Source: Muribaculaceae bacterium (GTDB lineage: Bacteria > Bacteroidota > Bacteroidia > Bacteroidales > Muribaculaceae). Taken from it: 64,000 bases of DNA. Position 1 is the stretch's first letter. Each line of letters begins with the position of its first letter. The notes beneath the pieces are model-generated. The model was given only the letters and a program-made list of their open reading frames with translations, had not been told where the DNA came from and searched no databases. The position numbers were made by a program, and so were the translations under genes. The stretch is taken from positions 1-64,000 of the forward strand of contig JAGAYZ010000017.1 in the NCBI GenBank assembly GCA_017940245.1, given 5' to 3'. Shown here piece after piece: positions 50,814 to 59,308 of the stretch.

Positions 50814-51935
50814 TTACCGCAGTCGCGACTGTAGGCGGGCGATGCGATCGTGGCTCTGCTGCAGGCGGGCAAAGGGTATGCGCCCGTCTTTCACTGCCTC
50901 CACGATGAGTTGCACCAGCCGTTGCGGCCTGTCGGCCTCGAAGCCGGTGCTGATGTTGTTGCCCACGCACAGCATGTCGGCTCCGGCATTGATGGCCATG
51001 ACTATGGCATTTTCCACGCTATAGTTGTCAATGATGCCCTGCATATAGAGGTCGTCGGTGACCACAACACCCTCAAAGCCCAGTCGCTCTCGCAGCAGTG
51101 TGGTGAGCACGTTGTGTGACAGCGTGGCGGGCAGCTCGGGGTCCAGGTTGCGGTTCATGATGTGGGCGGTCATGATCATGTCGGCTCGCCCGTTGTCGAT
51201 GAGCATCTTAAAAGGTTGCAGCTCATGCTCGTCCCATGTGCTGGTTACGTCCACGAAACCCCAGTGTGAGTCTCCGGTGGCACTGCCGTGGCCGGGAAAG
51301 TGCTTGAGTGTGCACAGCACGCCCTGGCGGTGATGCTCGTCGATGAACCAACCGGCATGGCGAGCTATGGTTGCCGGGTCGCTGGCGAAACAGCGGTGCA
51401 GTTTGCCCAGTGCCGGGCTGGCGGGGTTGTGCACGTCGACCACGGGAGCCAAGTTCACGTTCACGCCTGCCTGGCTCATCTCGGTGGCAATGCGGCGGGC
51501 ATAGAATCGGGTGGAGTCTTGATTATTGAGCTGACCCAGGTGCTCGGCGCTCACGGTGGGCTGGAAACCATATTGCGGCTTGAGCCGCGCCACGCGGCCG
51601 CCTTCCTGGTCCAGGGCGATGAGCAATGGGTAGTCGGCCCACTGGCGCAACTGTCGTGTGAGCCTCATGAGTTGCTGCTTGCTGGTCACGTTGCGTGAGC
51701 CTATGGTGGCACTGCCGGTGAGGTCCACATCAAATAGGATGATGGCACCCACCTTCAAGTCGCGCACATATCGGGCCGCGTCGCTGGTGTCGCTCACCTG
51801 GTCACCGCGAAATCCCACCATGAGCATCTGCGCGGCATAGCGGCGCAGCACGGAATCGGCCGGCAGTTCACCTGCTTGAACAAACATGGCCGCAACAGCA
51901 GTCACGGCCATGAGCAAATATTGTTTCAGTTTCAT
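50814..51935 (-). CDS. GH3-family N-acetylhexosaminidase (NagZ-like), exported
   Basis: 373 residues. Signal peptide ending VQAGE, then a single GH3 N-terminal TIM barrel: DQEGGRVARL, NLAPVVDVH, KHFPGHGSATGDSHWG (the His/Asp acid-base dyad loop) and VVTDDLYMQGI, where the second Asp is the nucleophile. NagZ removes GlcNAc from muropeptides or chitin-like glycans; here it works in the periplasm or outside. Its start overlaps the stop of the next upstream gene by four bases (ATGA). Confidence 0.94.
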   Translation of the reverse strand: MKLKQYLLMAVTAVAAMFVQAGELPADSVLRRYAAQMLMVGFRGDQVSDTSDAARYVRDLKVGAIILFDVDLTGSATIGSRNVTSKQQLMRLTRQLRQWADYPLLIALDQEGGRVARLKPQYGFQPTVSAEHLGQLNNQDSTRFYARRIATEMSQAGVNVNLAPVVDVHNPASPALGKLHRCFASDPATIARHAGWFIDEHHRQGVLCTLKHFPGHGSATGDSHWGFVDVTSTWDEHELQPFKMLIDNGRADMIMTAHIMNRNLDPELPATLSHNVLTTLLRERLGFEGVVVTDDLYMQGIIDNYSVENAIVMAINAGADMLCVGNNISTGFEADRPQRLVQLIVEAVKDGRIPFARLQQSHDRIARLQSRLR

Positions 51936-52357
51936 TTTTTAAAGAAGTCAAAGAAGAAATAACATGCGATCCAGTCTACGCGAATTCCGCGAGCATATCC
52001 CAGCACGTTGTGGCTGGCATCGGTCACCTTTCCATCGCCCAGGTTGATGGTTCCTAGCACCTCACTGTTGCCGTTGCGCACGGTGCCATTGGTGTTGATG
52101 TATCCGATGCGAGTTCCTTGATTGTCAAAAATTTCCAGGCGGTCGATGCGGCCCAGCACGTTTCCGGCCTTGTCCTTTACCGTTCCGTCGGGCTCGAAAC
52201 AGCCCTTCGACACCGAGTCGTGGCCGCGCACCATGCCGTTGGGCGAGATGCGTCCCATGGCCTCATAGTTGGCATCGCGCAGCACCTGTGCCTGTGCCCC
52301 GATGGCTGCACTCATGGCCATCACCATCGTGAGGATAAATATTTTCATCGTTTTCAT
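51932..52357 (-). CDS. Secreted short-repeat beta protein (5-fold beta-flower-like)
   Basis: 141 residues. Signal peptide ending AQAQ, then four or five ~19-residue repeats of the kind GTVKDKAGNVLGRI / GTVRNGNSEVLGTI / GKVTDASHNVLGYA, each a Gly-turn, two beta strands and a VLG-x-I end. The pattern predicts a small closed beta structure. The C-terminus (RGIRVDWIACYFFFDFFKK) is very aromatic. It precedes and overlaps the NagZ-like gene by four bases, so the two are coupled and may work together on the envelope; that is inference. Confidence 0.82.
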   Translation of the reverse strand: MKTMKIFILTMVMAMSAAIGAQAQVLRDANYEAMGRISPNGMVRGHDSVSKGCFEPDGTVKDKAGNVLGRIDRLEIFDNQGTRIGYINTNGTVRNGNSEVLGTINLGDGKVTDASHNVLGYARGIRVDWIACYFFFDFFKK

Positions 52358-52405
52358 TGTTTTCGCCGTTTAGTTATGGGTTAGACTATCCATGTCACAG
52401 AAGGT

Positions 52406-53152
52406 TTACTTGCCGCCGTAGAGCATGTTCACCACCCGGTCATATTGCGCCTTGCTGTTGAAGCCCTGGCGCTCAAGCATCAAGATTTCCTCAACCACTT
52501 TGTCGAGATAGGGGATGGACGCGTTCTTCACGTTCTTGATACCCTTTTCATACACCTTATAATAACTCAGTTTCTTCAGTGCCTTGTGGAAATTCTTGGT
52601 TGCCTCGCTGTCGACCCCCTGAGTGGTCCAGTTGAGCTTGCTGAAGGTGTTGCGCTGCTTGTCCATGAATTCGCGCATTTCCATCGTGTAACGGCCATAG
52701 TCCTTCACCAGCTCCATCTTGTTGAGCACTTCCTTGGTTTCCATCTCGTCGGCTTCGCGCAAAGCCTCTTCTACGGCCATCTTGTCGTAGGGCATGCGCA
52801 ACACGTCGAGCACATCTTGGTCAAAGACCAAATTGTCGCGGTTGGCAAAGGTGAGCTGGCGGGCCTTGGTGGCTTCTTTGATATCTTTTTCGTATCCCTT
52901 CTTGATTTTCTCCAGCGCGCTGATTTGGCCTTTCACGTCCTTGACCACCTGATTCAGGCTGTCCAGGCGCTGCTTGAGCATGTCTATGCGATGTTCTACA
53001 TCGGCAATACTGTCTTGTTTTTCCTCTACCACTTCCTCGTGATACTTGATGTCGTCTTCGAGCTGAGTGACGGTGTCATCATCGTCGGCCATGACATTAA
53101 AGCTGGCCAGAGAAAACAGAGCCGCAAGGCTCAGAATAGCAAATTTCTTCAT
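52406..53152 (-). CDS. Secreted coiled-coil protein of unknown function
   Basis: 248 residues. Signal peptide ending NVMAD, then ~85 residues of strong heptad coiled coil (EEVVEEKQDSIADVEHRIDMLKQRLDSL onward), then a helical domain rich in Met, Tyr and Lys. It probably forms dimers or trimers in the periplasm. It heads a minus-strand group with the beta-repeat protein and NagZ-like enzyme (48-base gap). A -7 box TAATTTTG is at 53181-53188 without a clear -33 box. Confidence 0.82.
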   Translation of the reverse strand: MKKFAILSLAALFSLASFNVMADDDDTVTQLEDDIKYHEEVVEEKQDSIADVEHRIDMLKQRLDSLNQVVKDVKGQISALEKIKKGYEKDIKEATKARQLTFANRDNLVFDQDVLDVLRMPYDKMAVEEALREADEMETKEVLNKMELVKDYGRYTMEMREFMDKQRNTFSKLNWTTQGVDSEATKNFHKALKKLSYYKVYEKGIKNVKNASIPYLDKVVEEILMLERQGFNSKAQYDRVVNMLYGGK

Positions 53153-53355
53153 TTCCTGATACAGTAAGATGATTTCTTTGCAAAATTAAGAAAAAAATCA
53201 TTTGCGTGTATGTTCTCGCATTAAAATTAGAGTCATATTGGGTAAAAACCGCCATAAAAATGTCGCAAAATTCGCATGTGTAAGACTTGTAAAACAAGAT
53301 TTACATATTTTAATATCCATCAACTTGTTTATGTGATAAAAATGCCGTTATTTTG

Positions 53356-53535
53356 CACTCGAAAAAGTTGTGCAGACGTTGTGAAACGTCGAGACAATTG
53401 CAATCCGGAGCAACTGGGCGACGGGACGATGTCCTTCGTTCGCTTAAGGCCCGAGGAGCAGATATAGTTTTCAAGTATTAGTAATTATTAGTATTGGGGG
53501 TCTTGGCATTGGATATGTCGAGACCTTGTTTTTTA
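53356..53535 (+). ncRNA. Candidate structured small RNA
   Basis: Upstream: TTG (53325-53327), 20 bases, TTATTTTG (53348-53355). The following ~175 bases have stacked hairpins: TGCAC/GTGCA; GACGTT-GTGA-AACGTC, a perfect 6-base stem with a GNRA tetraloop (53376-53391); and a bulged stem GCGACGGGAC/GTCCTTCGTTCGC near 53418-53443. GGTCT/AGACC at 53509-53526 with a following TTGTTTTTT would terminate it. The size is close to that of 6S RNA, but no known RNA family is recognised. A short ORF from 53276 begins upstream of the predicted start and is not protein-like. Confidence 0.35.
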
Positions 53536-53666
53536 GGGCACTGCTTAATTATTCGCGACCTAGCACTATGGCATTGCGACAGCATGGCCAACGCTGGCCA
53601 ACTTTTTATTGATGATGTGGTTTTAGGTTGTTTTTATTGTCTTCAATTTAATATTTGCTGCTCAAA

Positions 53667-53793
53667 ATTTTGTTCTGCGCTCAATGATTCGTAATGTTGG
53701 CCTATGGGCCGAAATTCCTCTCGCTCGGCATAAAAAATGCAAAACTTCGTTTTTCATTTTGTTCTGCGCTCGCTTATTCGTAATTTTGCAGTA
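53667..53793 (+). repeat. Hairpin-promoter repeat upstream of the L,D-transpeptidase gene
   Basis: Two copies of ATTTTGTTCTGCGCTC (53669 and 53757 regions) lead to ATTCGTAATGTTG and ATTCGTAATTTTG. Before the second lies a hairpin AAAATGCAAAAC-TTC-GTTTTTCATTTT (53734-53760) flanked by CTCGGCAT on the left. This is the reverse complement of the 13.1-kb repeat, with the same order of parts. Confidence 0.8.
53757..53788 (+). promoter_or_regulatory. Promoter of the L,D-transpeptidase gene, carried by a repeat
   Basis: TTTTG at 53757-53761, 19 bases (TTCTGCGCTCGCTTATTCG), TAATTTTG at 53781-53788; ATG at 53820. The upstream partial copy has the same spacing but a degenerate -7 box TAATGTTG. Confidence 0.75.
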
Positions 53794-53819
53794 GAAATTA
53801 TTAAATAAAAGAAAAGGTG

Positions 53820-54434
53820 ATGAAGAAAATTTTATTGTTGATGCTGGTGTGCTTGCTGCCGATGGCTGCATGCGCCAGCCCTGCCGACCAGAAAAAATCG
53901 TCTAAAAAGGCCAAAACCACTAAGGTGGCCAAGAAATCGACCGCTACAGCCGCCACTGCCAATGGCTCGTTTATCGTGATTTCAAAGAAAGACCTGAACT
54001 TGCGAGTCTATGGCAAGCAGGGCAAGGACACGGTGCTGCTTGCCGAGTTCCCGGCCTGCTTGAGCAAAAATAAGGGCAATAAGCAACGCAAGGGCGACAT
54101 GAAGACACCCGAATCGCCCGCCGGCAAACCTTTCAAGATTACCGCAATCCAGGATGCCAGCACGTGGACACACGACTTTAAAGACGGTCGTGGCAGCATC
54201 AAGGCCTATGGCCACTGGTTTCTGCGTCTGCTCACGCCCGGCCATAGCGGCATAGGCATTCATGGCAGTACCAACAACGAGAAGACGGTTCCGGGTCGTG
54301 CCAGCGAAGGCTGCATCCGCCTGCGCGATGCCGACATTATCACACTCAAGCAGAAGTATGCCTACGTGGGCATGCCAGTCTATATCAAAGGCGAGAACGA
54401 AGGGCTGTATCCCTGGGAGAAACGCGTGAAATAA
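53820..54434 (+). CDS. L,D-transpeptidase (YkuD domain), exported
   Basis: 204 residues. Signal sequence with a possible lipobox (MAAC), then a basic, Lys/Ala-rich linker (~25-50), then a YkuD domain: FIVISKKDLNLRVY at its start and the catalytic IHGSTN...GRASEGCIRL, where His and Cys of HG/SxGCxR are intact. Such enzymes form 3-3 crosslinks or attach proteins to peptidoglycan in the periplasm. ATG 53820 is used; a GTG sits just before it at 53817. yfhO-like gene follows 25 bases later. Confidence 0.93.
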   Translation: MKKILLLMLVCLLPMAACASPADQKKSSKKAKTTKVAKKSTATAATANGSFIVISKKDLNLRVYGKQGKDTVLLAEFPACLSKNKGNKQRKGDMKTPESPAGKPFKITAIQDASTWTHDFKDGRGSIKAYGHWFLRLLTPGHSGIGIHGSTNNEKTVPGRASEGCIRLRDADIITLKQKYAYVGMPVYIKGENEGLYPWEKRVK

Positions 54435-54459
54435 TTCAGAATAGAAGCAAGACAACGTA

Positions 54460-56946
54460 ATGGATAAGAAGATATTCGGCTTGTTCACGGTGCGCACGCT
54501 GGTGCAAGCCGCAATAGCTGTTGTGGCATTTGCCGCCATTTCGTGGGCATTTTTCTATCCCAGCGACGTGAACGGCGATGTGCTGCACCAGCACGATGTG
54601 TTACAAGGCCTGGCCAACGGTCAGGAAGGTGTGGAATATGAGCAACAGACGGGTGAAATCACCCGCTGGACCGACGCCTTGTTCGGCGGCATGCCCACGT
54701 TCCAGATACGTCCCACCTATAGCAACTCGCCCTACCTGTCGTGGGTGAGTAAGATTTATTCGCTGGGCTTTCCCTCGCCGGTGAGCTGGCTGTTTATCTT
54801 GATGCTGGGCTTCTTCTTGTTGCTGCTGGCCTTCAAGGTAAGGTGGTATTTGGCCGTGCTGGGTGCCATAGGTTATGCGTTTTCCACCTATTTTATCATT
54901 TTGATTGGTGCCGGCCACATCTGGAAGCTGCTCACGCTGGCCTACGTGCCGCCCACCATTGCCGGCATCGTGTGGTGCTACCGCGGCAAGTATCTGGGTG
55001 GTGCCGCACTGGCGGCATTGTTTGCCTCGCTGCAGTTGTTGTCTAACCATGTGCAGATGACCTATTACTTCGCCTTTGTGATCGTGGCGCTTGTCATTGC
55101 CTATCTGGTGGTGGCCATCCGCGAGAAGAAGATGGGGCAGTGGCTCATTGCCACCGGGTCGCTGATGGTGGCTGCCGTGCTGGCACTGGCGGCAAATGCT
55201 CCCAATCTGTATCTGTCGTATAAATACTCGAAAGAAACCATTCGTGGTGGACATAGCGAGCTCACCGCTCCCGCAGGAGCCGACTCGCAACCGACCGTAT
55301 CGACCGATGGCGGTCTTGACAAGGACTACATCACTCAGTGGAGTTACGGCAAGGATGAGACGTTCACCCTGATGATTCCCAACGTGAAAGGTGGAGCCAC
55401 CATCCGTCCCGAGCATGGTGAGAACCACATGCTCTCGCTGGCCGAAACCGCCGCTGCCCAGCGCATGGCCGAGAAGGGCGAACTGGATGGGCAGGACTAC
55501 CAGGTGCTGCAGCAATTCCCGCAATACTTCGGCGACCAGCCCATGACCAACGGGCCGGTGTATGTGGGCGTCATCATTTTCGCGTTGTTCTTGTTGGGCT
55601 GTGCCGTGGTCAAGGGTCCGGTGAAATGGGGACTGGTGATTGTCACCATTTTGTCGATATTCCTCTCCTGGGGTCATAATATGATGTGGCTCACCGACCT
55701 GTTTATTGATTATTTTCCGTTGTATAACAAGTTCCGCACGCCGTCGAGCATGCTGGTTATCGCTGAGTTTACCATGCCGCTACTGGCGGTGCTTGCGTTG
55801 CAGCAATTGCTCAACGACCCCAAAGCATTCGTGCGCGACAACAAGTGGGCCATGGTGGGAGCCGGCGGTTTTTGTGCACTGGTGTGCCTGATTACCTGGA
55901 TGATTCCCGGCATCTTCGGAGCCTATTCGGCCCAAGAGACCGAGCAGATAGTGGGACAGTTGCAGCAGTATCCCACGGTGGATGCCGCTATCCGCACTGT
56001 GCGTGGTGCACTGGTGAGTGCCGACGCCGTACGTTCACTGGCCTTCTTGCTCATGGCGGCCGGAGTGCTGGTGCTGTTTATCAAAGGCAAGCTCAATATG
56101 ATCGTCACCGCCACGGTTGTCACCGCGCTGGTGCTCATCGACCTGTTTGCGGTCAACAAGCGCTATGTCAACCAGGACACATTTGTGCCTAAGGTGGAGT
56201 CGCAAGCGTTCACTCCGCGTCCTGTGGATGAGCAAATCATGAAAGATACCACGCACTATCGCGTGCTGGATTTGCAGCACTTCAGCGAGGCCATGCCCAG
56301 TTATTTCCACAAGACGGTGGGCGGTTATCATGCAGCCAAGCTCACCCGCTACAACGACCTGCTTGAACGTCAAATTGTCAAGAACAATGTGCAGGTGCTG
56401 AACATGCTCAATACCAAGTATATCATTGTCAACGACACGCAGGTGCAGCAGAATCCCGACGCGCTGGGCAATGCCTGGTGGGTCGATTCAATCGCCTATG
56501 TGGAAAATGCCGACCAGGAGATGGCCTTCCTCGACAGCATCGATGCCCGTCGGGTGGCTGTGGCCGACAAGCAGTTTGCCCAGACGCTTGGACAGGCGCG
56601 CGCTCATCAGCCGGGCGACACTATCGTGCTCACACAGTATAAGCCTAATCAGCTCACTTTTAAGTCGCATAGCGCTCAAGGCGGACTGGCAGTGTTCAGC
56701 GAGATTTATTTCCCCTGGGGCTGGCGTGCCACGGTCGACGGAAAAGAAGCCTCACTGGGTCGCGTCAATTATGTGTTGCGTGCCATGCAGGTGCCGGCCG
56801 GCGACCACACCATCGTGATGACTTTTGACCCGCAAGAGGTGCACCAGACCGAGACGGCTGCCACCACCGCCACCATACTCATCTTCCTGGCATTGCTGGC
56901 TGCACTCAACCTGGCTGCCTTCAGGGCAATGAAGAAAAAGGACTAA
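54460..56946 (+). CDS. YfhO-family multi-spanning membrane protein
   Basis: 828 residues with about a dozen membrane segments, large extracytoplasmic loops, and a soluble C-terminal part before a last helix. The start (VNGDVLHQHDVLQGLANG, then TDALFGGMPTFQI) and SEIYFPWGWRATVDGKEA near the end are typical of YfhO proteins. In Bacillus YfhO is needed to glycosylate lipoteichoic acid, with a GT-C-like fold; in Bacteroidetes the acceptor is unknown. One base-free junction: its TAA is followed immediately by the GTG of the next gene. Confidence 0.93.
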   Translation: MDKKIFGLFTVRTLVQAAIAVVAFAAISWAFFYPSDVNGDVLHQHDVLQGLANGQEGVEYEQQTGEITRWTDALFGGMPTFQIRPTYSNSPYLSWVSKIYSLGFPSPVSWLFILMLGFFLLLLAFKVRWYLAVLGAIGYAFSTYFIILIGAGHIWKLLTLAYVPPTIAGIVWCYRGKYLGGAALAALFASLQLLSNHVQMTYYFAFVIVALVIAYLVVAIREKKMGQWLIATGSLMVAAVLALAANAPNLYLSYKYSKETIRGGHSELTAPAGADSQPTVSTDGGLDKDYITQWSYGKDETFTLMIPNVKGGATIRPEHGENHMLSLAETAAAQRMAEKGELDGQDYQVLQQFPQYFGDQPMTNGPVYVGVIIFALFLLGCAVVKGPVKWGLVIVTILSIFLSWGHNMMWLTDLFIDYFPLYNKFRTPSSMLVIAEFTMPLLAVLALQQLLNDPKAFVRDNKWAMVGAGGFCALVCLITWMIPGIFGAYSAQETEQIVGQLQQYPTVDAAIRTVRGALVSADAVRSLAFLLMAAGVLVLFIKGKLNMIVTATVVTALVLIDLFAVNKRYVNQDTFVPKVESQAFTPRPVDEQIMKDTTHYRVLDLQHFSEAMPSYFHKTVGGYHAAKLTRYNDLLERQIVKNNVQVLNMLNTKYIIVNDTQVQQNPDALGNAWWVDSIAYVENADQEMAFLDSIDARRVAVADKQFAQTLGQARAHQPGDTIVLTQYKPNQLTFKSHSAQGGLAVFSEIYFPWGWRATVDGKEASLGRVNYVLRAMQVPAGDHTIVMTFDPQEVHQTETAATTATILIFLALLAALNLAAFRAMKKKD

Positions 56947-57675
56947 GTGTTTTTGACAAATGGGGTAGTACGCCGATATAGAACAGCACTGAGCCGGCAC
57001 CATCGCAGTGCCGGCTTTGGCATTCACTCGCCACACGCGTTCAAATTTGTGACGCAAGTGTTGCGAGGCCGCTTGCCCTATTATGCCTACGAGGACATTG
57101 CCATGCTGCGGCGTGCGGTAATCAACGCCACTCGCAGCCGCTGGCCCCATCCTCGCATCATCTCGGAGAAAAATGCCAAGTTGCTTTTCCGAGTGGTGAA
57201 CCACTTCAATCCGCAGTGCATCATGCAGGTGGGCACATGTTATGGGGTGTCGTGCGCGTGCATGCTGGCTGTGTCCAGCACCAGCCGCGTCGTTCTGTGC
57301 GAACCCGAACTCGACCGCTTCACCGCCACTCGCGAGGTGTTGGCATTGCTGGGCGACCGGGTGGAGTGTCACGATGCGGTGGCGGCTACGATTGCCGCCT
57401 ATCGGGAGCAAGTGGGTGCCGAACTTCCATTTATCTTGGTCAACGACATCACGACGCAACAAGAAGCCGAAGCACTCTCGCTCTATGTGAAAGAGTTGCT
57501 CGCAGGCTGCTGCGTGGTGATGATGCGCAATCTGTCACGCAACAAGTTGCTGAACCAGTTGTGGGAAGAGTGGCGCAGTTATGCCCCGCACGGGCAGACG
57601 TTCACCAACGAGAAGCTGGCCGTCATAGTGGCCTCGCCCAAGCTGCAGCGTGAAGATTTTTTCCTATGGTTTTAA
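56947..57675 (+). CDS. Class I SAM-dependent methyltransferase-like protein
   Basis: 242 residues from GTG 56947, directly after the yfhO stop. FGIHSPHAFKFVTQVLRGRLPYYAYEDI begins a short N-terminal helical domain; QVGTCYGVSCACML (~95-108) sits where O-methyltransferases bind SAM, and VLCEPELDRFTATREVLALLG gives the acidic end of strand 2. The glycine loop is degenerate, so activity is uncertain. No ATG is available before codon 53, supporting the GTG start. Overlaps the unused 5' extension of the next frame. Confidence 0.82.
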   Translation: MFLTNGVVRRYRTALSRHHRSAGFGIHSPHAFKFVTQVLRGRLPYYAYEDIAMLRRAVINATRSRWPHPRIISEKNAKLLFRVVNHFNPQCIMQVGTCYGVSCACMLAVSSTSRVVLCEPELDRFTATREVLALLGDRVECHDAVAATIAAYREQVGAELPFILVNDITTQQEAEALSLYVKELLAGCCVVMMRNLSRNKLLNQLWEEWRSYAPHGQTFTNEKLAVIVASPKLQREDFFLWF

Positions 57676-57688
57676 TCAATCGAAGACA

Positions 57689-59245
57689 ATGAAACAATTA
57701 CGACTCTTATTGCTTGCATTGCTGTGGTGCACCCTCACGGCTGTGGCTCAAGTGGGCGACATCGCCCGTTCCACACCGGCCGAGCAAGGCGTGCAGCCAG
57801 AGGCTGTGCTCGATTTTCTGCGCGCACTGAATGAGGTGCCCGAGACCGAAATTCATCACGTCATGGTAGCGCGTCACGGCAAAGTGATAGCCGAGATGCA
57901 CATGGCACCATTTGCGGCCCAAGACGGCCACACGCTCTATAGCGAGAGCAAGACATTCACCTCGATGGCGGTGGGCATCGCCGTAGGTGAGAACCGCTTG
58001 CGCCTCACCGACCGTGTGGCGGCGTTCTTCCCCGACAAGTTGCCCGACACCATATCGGCCCATCTGGCGAGCATGACGGTGCGCGACCTGCTGCTCATGG
58101 CCAGCGGCATCAAGCCCGACTGGGACATGCGCAATGTGCAGAGCGACTGGTTGAAGACCTGGCTGGCCAAACCGGTGAGTGTGGAGCCCGGCAAAAAGTT
58201 TCAGTACGATTCCATGTGCACGTTCCTGCTATCGGCCATCGTGCAACGCGTCACGGGCAAAACCTTGCTCGATTATCTGAATGAAAAGCTTTTCGGTCCC
58301 ATGCACATCACCGAAGTCGACTGGGAAACCAGTGCCGACGGCATCAACACCGGTGGCTGGGGACTGCGTCTGCAAGCCGAGTCGCAACTCAAACTGGGCT
58401 TGCTCATGCTGGCGCGTGGGCAGTGGAATGGTGAGCAACTCGTGCCCGCGCAGTGGATTGACGAGGGCATCAAGCCGCTCATTCATTACGATGGCTACAA
58501 GCCTACCGATGCCCCCACCGACGGCAACCAGGGCTATGGCTACCAGATTTGGAACTGCAAGTGGCCAGGCGCTTTCCGTGCCGATGGAGCCTTTGGGCAG
58601 TTTATCGTGTGTGTGCCGCAGGCCGATCTGGTGGTAGTTATCAACGAGATGACCTACAAGGGGCACGATGTGCTGGCGTGCATCTGGGACCATCTCATGC
58701 CCGGTGTGAAAAATGGGCCGCTGAAAGCCGACAATAAAGTGCAGACCCAACTGGACCTGATGACGCGCACGGCATCGCTGCAGCCCAAAGGACAGAGCAC
58801 CACTGGAAATGTGAAATTACCCATGACGATGACGCTGGAGAAAAACCGACATGGCATCACGTCAATAACCCTGAGCGATGATAAAAAAGTGGTCATCACC
58901 TATGAAAATGCGCCAACCGAGACCCTGCTGTGTGGTGACCGGACGATGAGGCGTGTGCGCAACAACAGCCCGCGATGGGCACGCACGGCCTTGCGGGGTG
59001 TGCCGCCTTATTCGGTGGGGGCGTTGAATCGTCAGCAAGGGTTGAAGCACAATTTTGAGGCGGCAGCGATGTTGGGCTGGGATAGCCCTAGCCAAGCCGT
59101 GCTCGATGTGTATTACGTGAATTGGATAAGCGCTACCACTTTCACCTTCGATTTCAATAACCACACAGTCATTATGTGCGACAGTTTCGACAAAAACAAC
59201 CCCGAAACCGTTAGTTATTTTACTGCTATAGAACCTGATAAATAG
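57689..59245 (+). CDS. Secreted serine hydrolase of the beta-lactamase/penicillin-binding family
   Basis: 518 residues. Signal peptide ending AVAQ, then a class C beta-lactamase-type domain: LYSESKTFTSMAVGIAV gives the SxxK motif (Ser 85, Lys 88), KFQYDSMCTFLLSAIV the Tyr motif (YxS and not the usual YxN), and FGQFIVCVPQADLVVV the third region. A C-terminal ~170-residue beta domain follows. Such enzymes hydrolyse peptides, esters or D-amino-acid bonds; true beta-lactam resistance is not implied. ATG 57689 is preferred to 57650, which lies inside the upstream gene. Confidence 0.92.
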   Translation: MKQLRLLLLALLWCTLTAVAQVGDIARSTPAEQGVQPEAVLDFLRALNEVPETEIHHVMVARHGKVIAEMHMAPFAAQDGHTLYSESKTFTSMAVGIAVGENRLRLTDRVAAFFPDKLPDTISAHLASMTVRDLLLMASGIKPDWDMRNVQSDWLKTWLAKPVSVEPGKKFQYDSMCTFLLSAIVQRVTGKTLLDYLNEKLFGPMHITEVDWETSADGINTGGWGLRLQAESQLKLGLLMLARGQWNGEQLVPAQWIDEGIKPLIHYDGYKPTDAPTDGNQGYGYQIWNCKWPGAFRADGAFGQFIVCVPQADLVVVINEMTYKGHDVLACIWDHLMPGVKNGPLKADNKVQTQLDLMTRTASLQPKGQSTTGNVKLPMTMTLEKNRHGITSITLSDDKKVVITYENAPTETLLCGDRTMRRVRNNSPRWARTALRGVPPYSVGALNRQQGLKHNFEAAAMLGWDSPSQAVLDVYYVNWISATTFTFDFNNHTVIMCDSFDKNNPETVSYFTAIEPDK

Positions 59246-59308
59246 ACGGCTGTATCGTGTGTGAGCAGAAGTGATGTTTTTTGACTGATTTTCTTTAGCG
59301 TTTTTCTT

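Noticed and set aside
53276..53467. 63-codon plus-strand ORF with several Cys residues
   Set aside because: Its ATG precedes the predicted transcription start, its composition is not protein-like, and the region folds into hairpins better explained as RNA.
57689..59245. Serine hydrolase as an antibiotic-resistance beta-lactamase
   Set aside because: YxS in place of YxN, an extra C-terminal domain and no mobile context; general serine hydrolase is the safer call.
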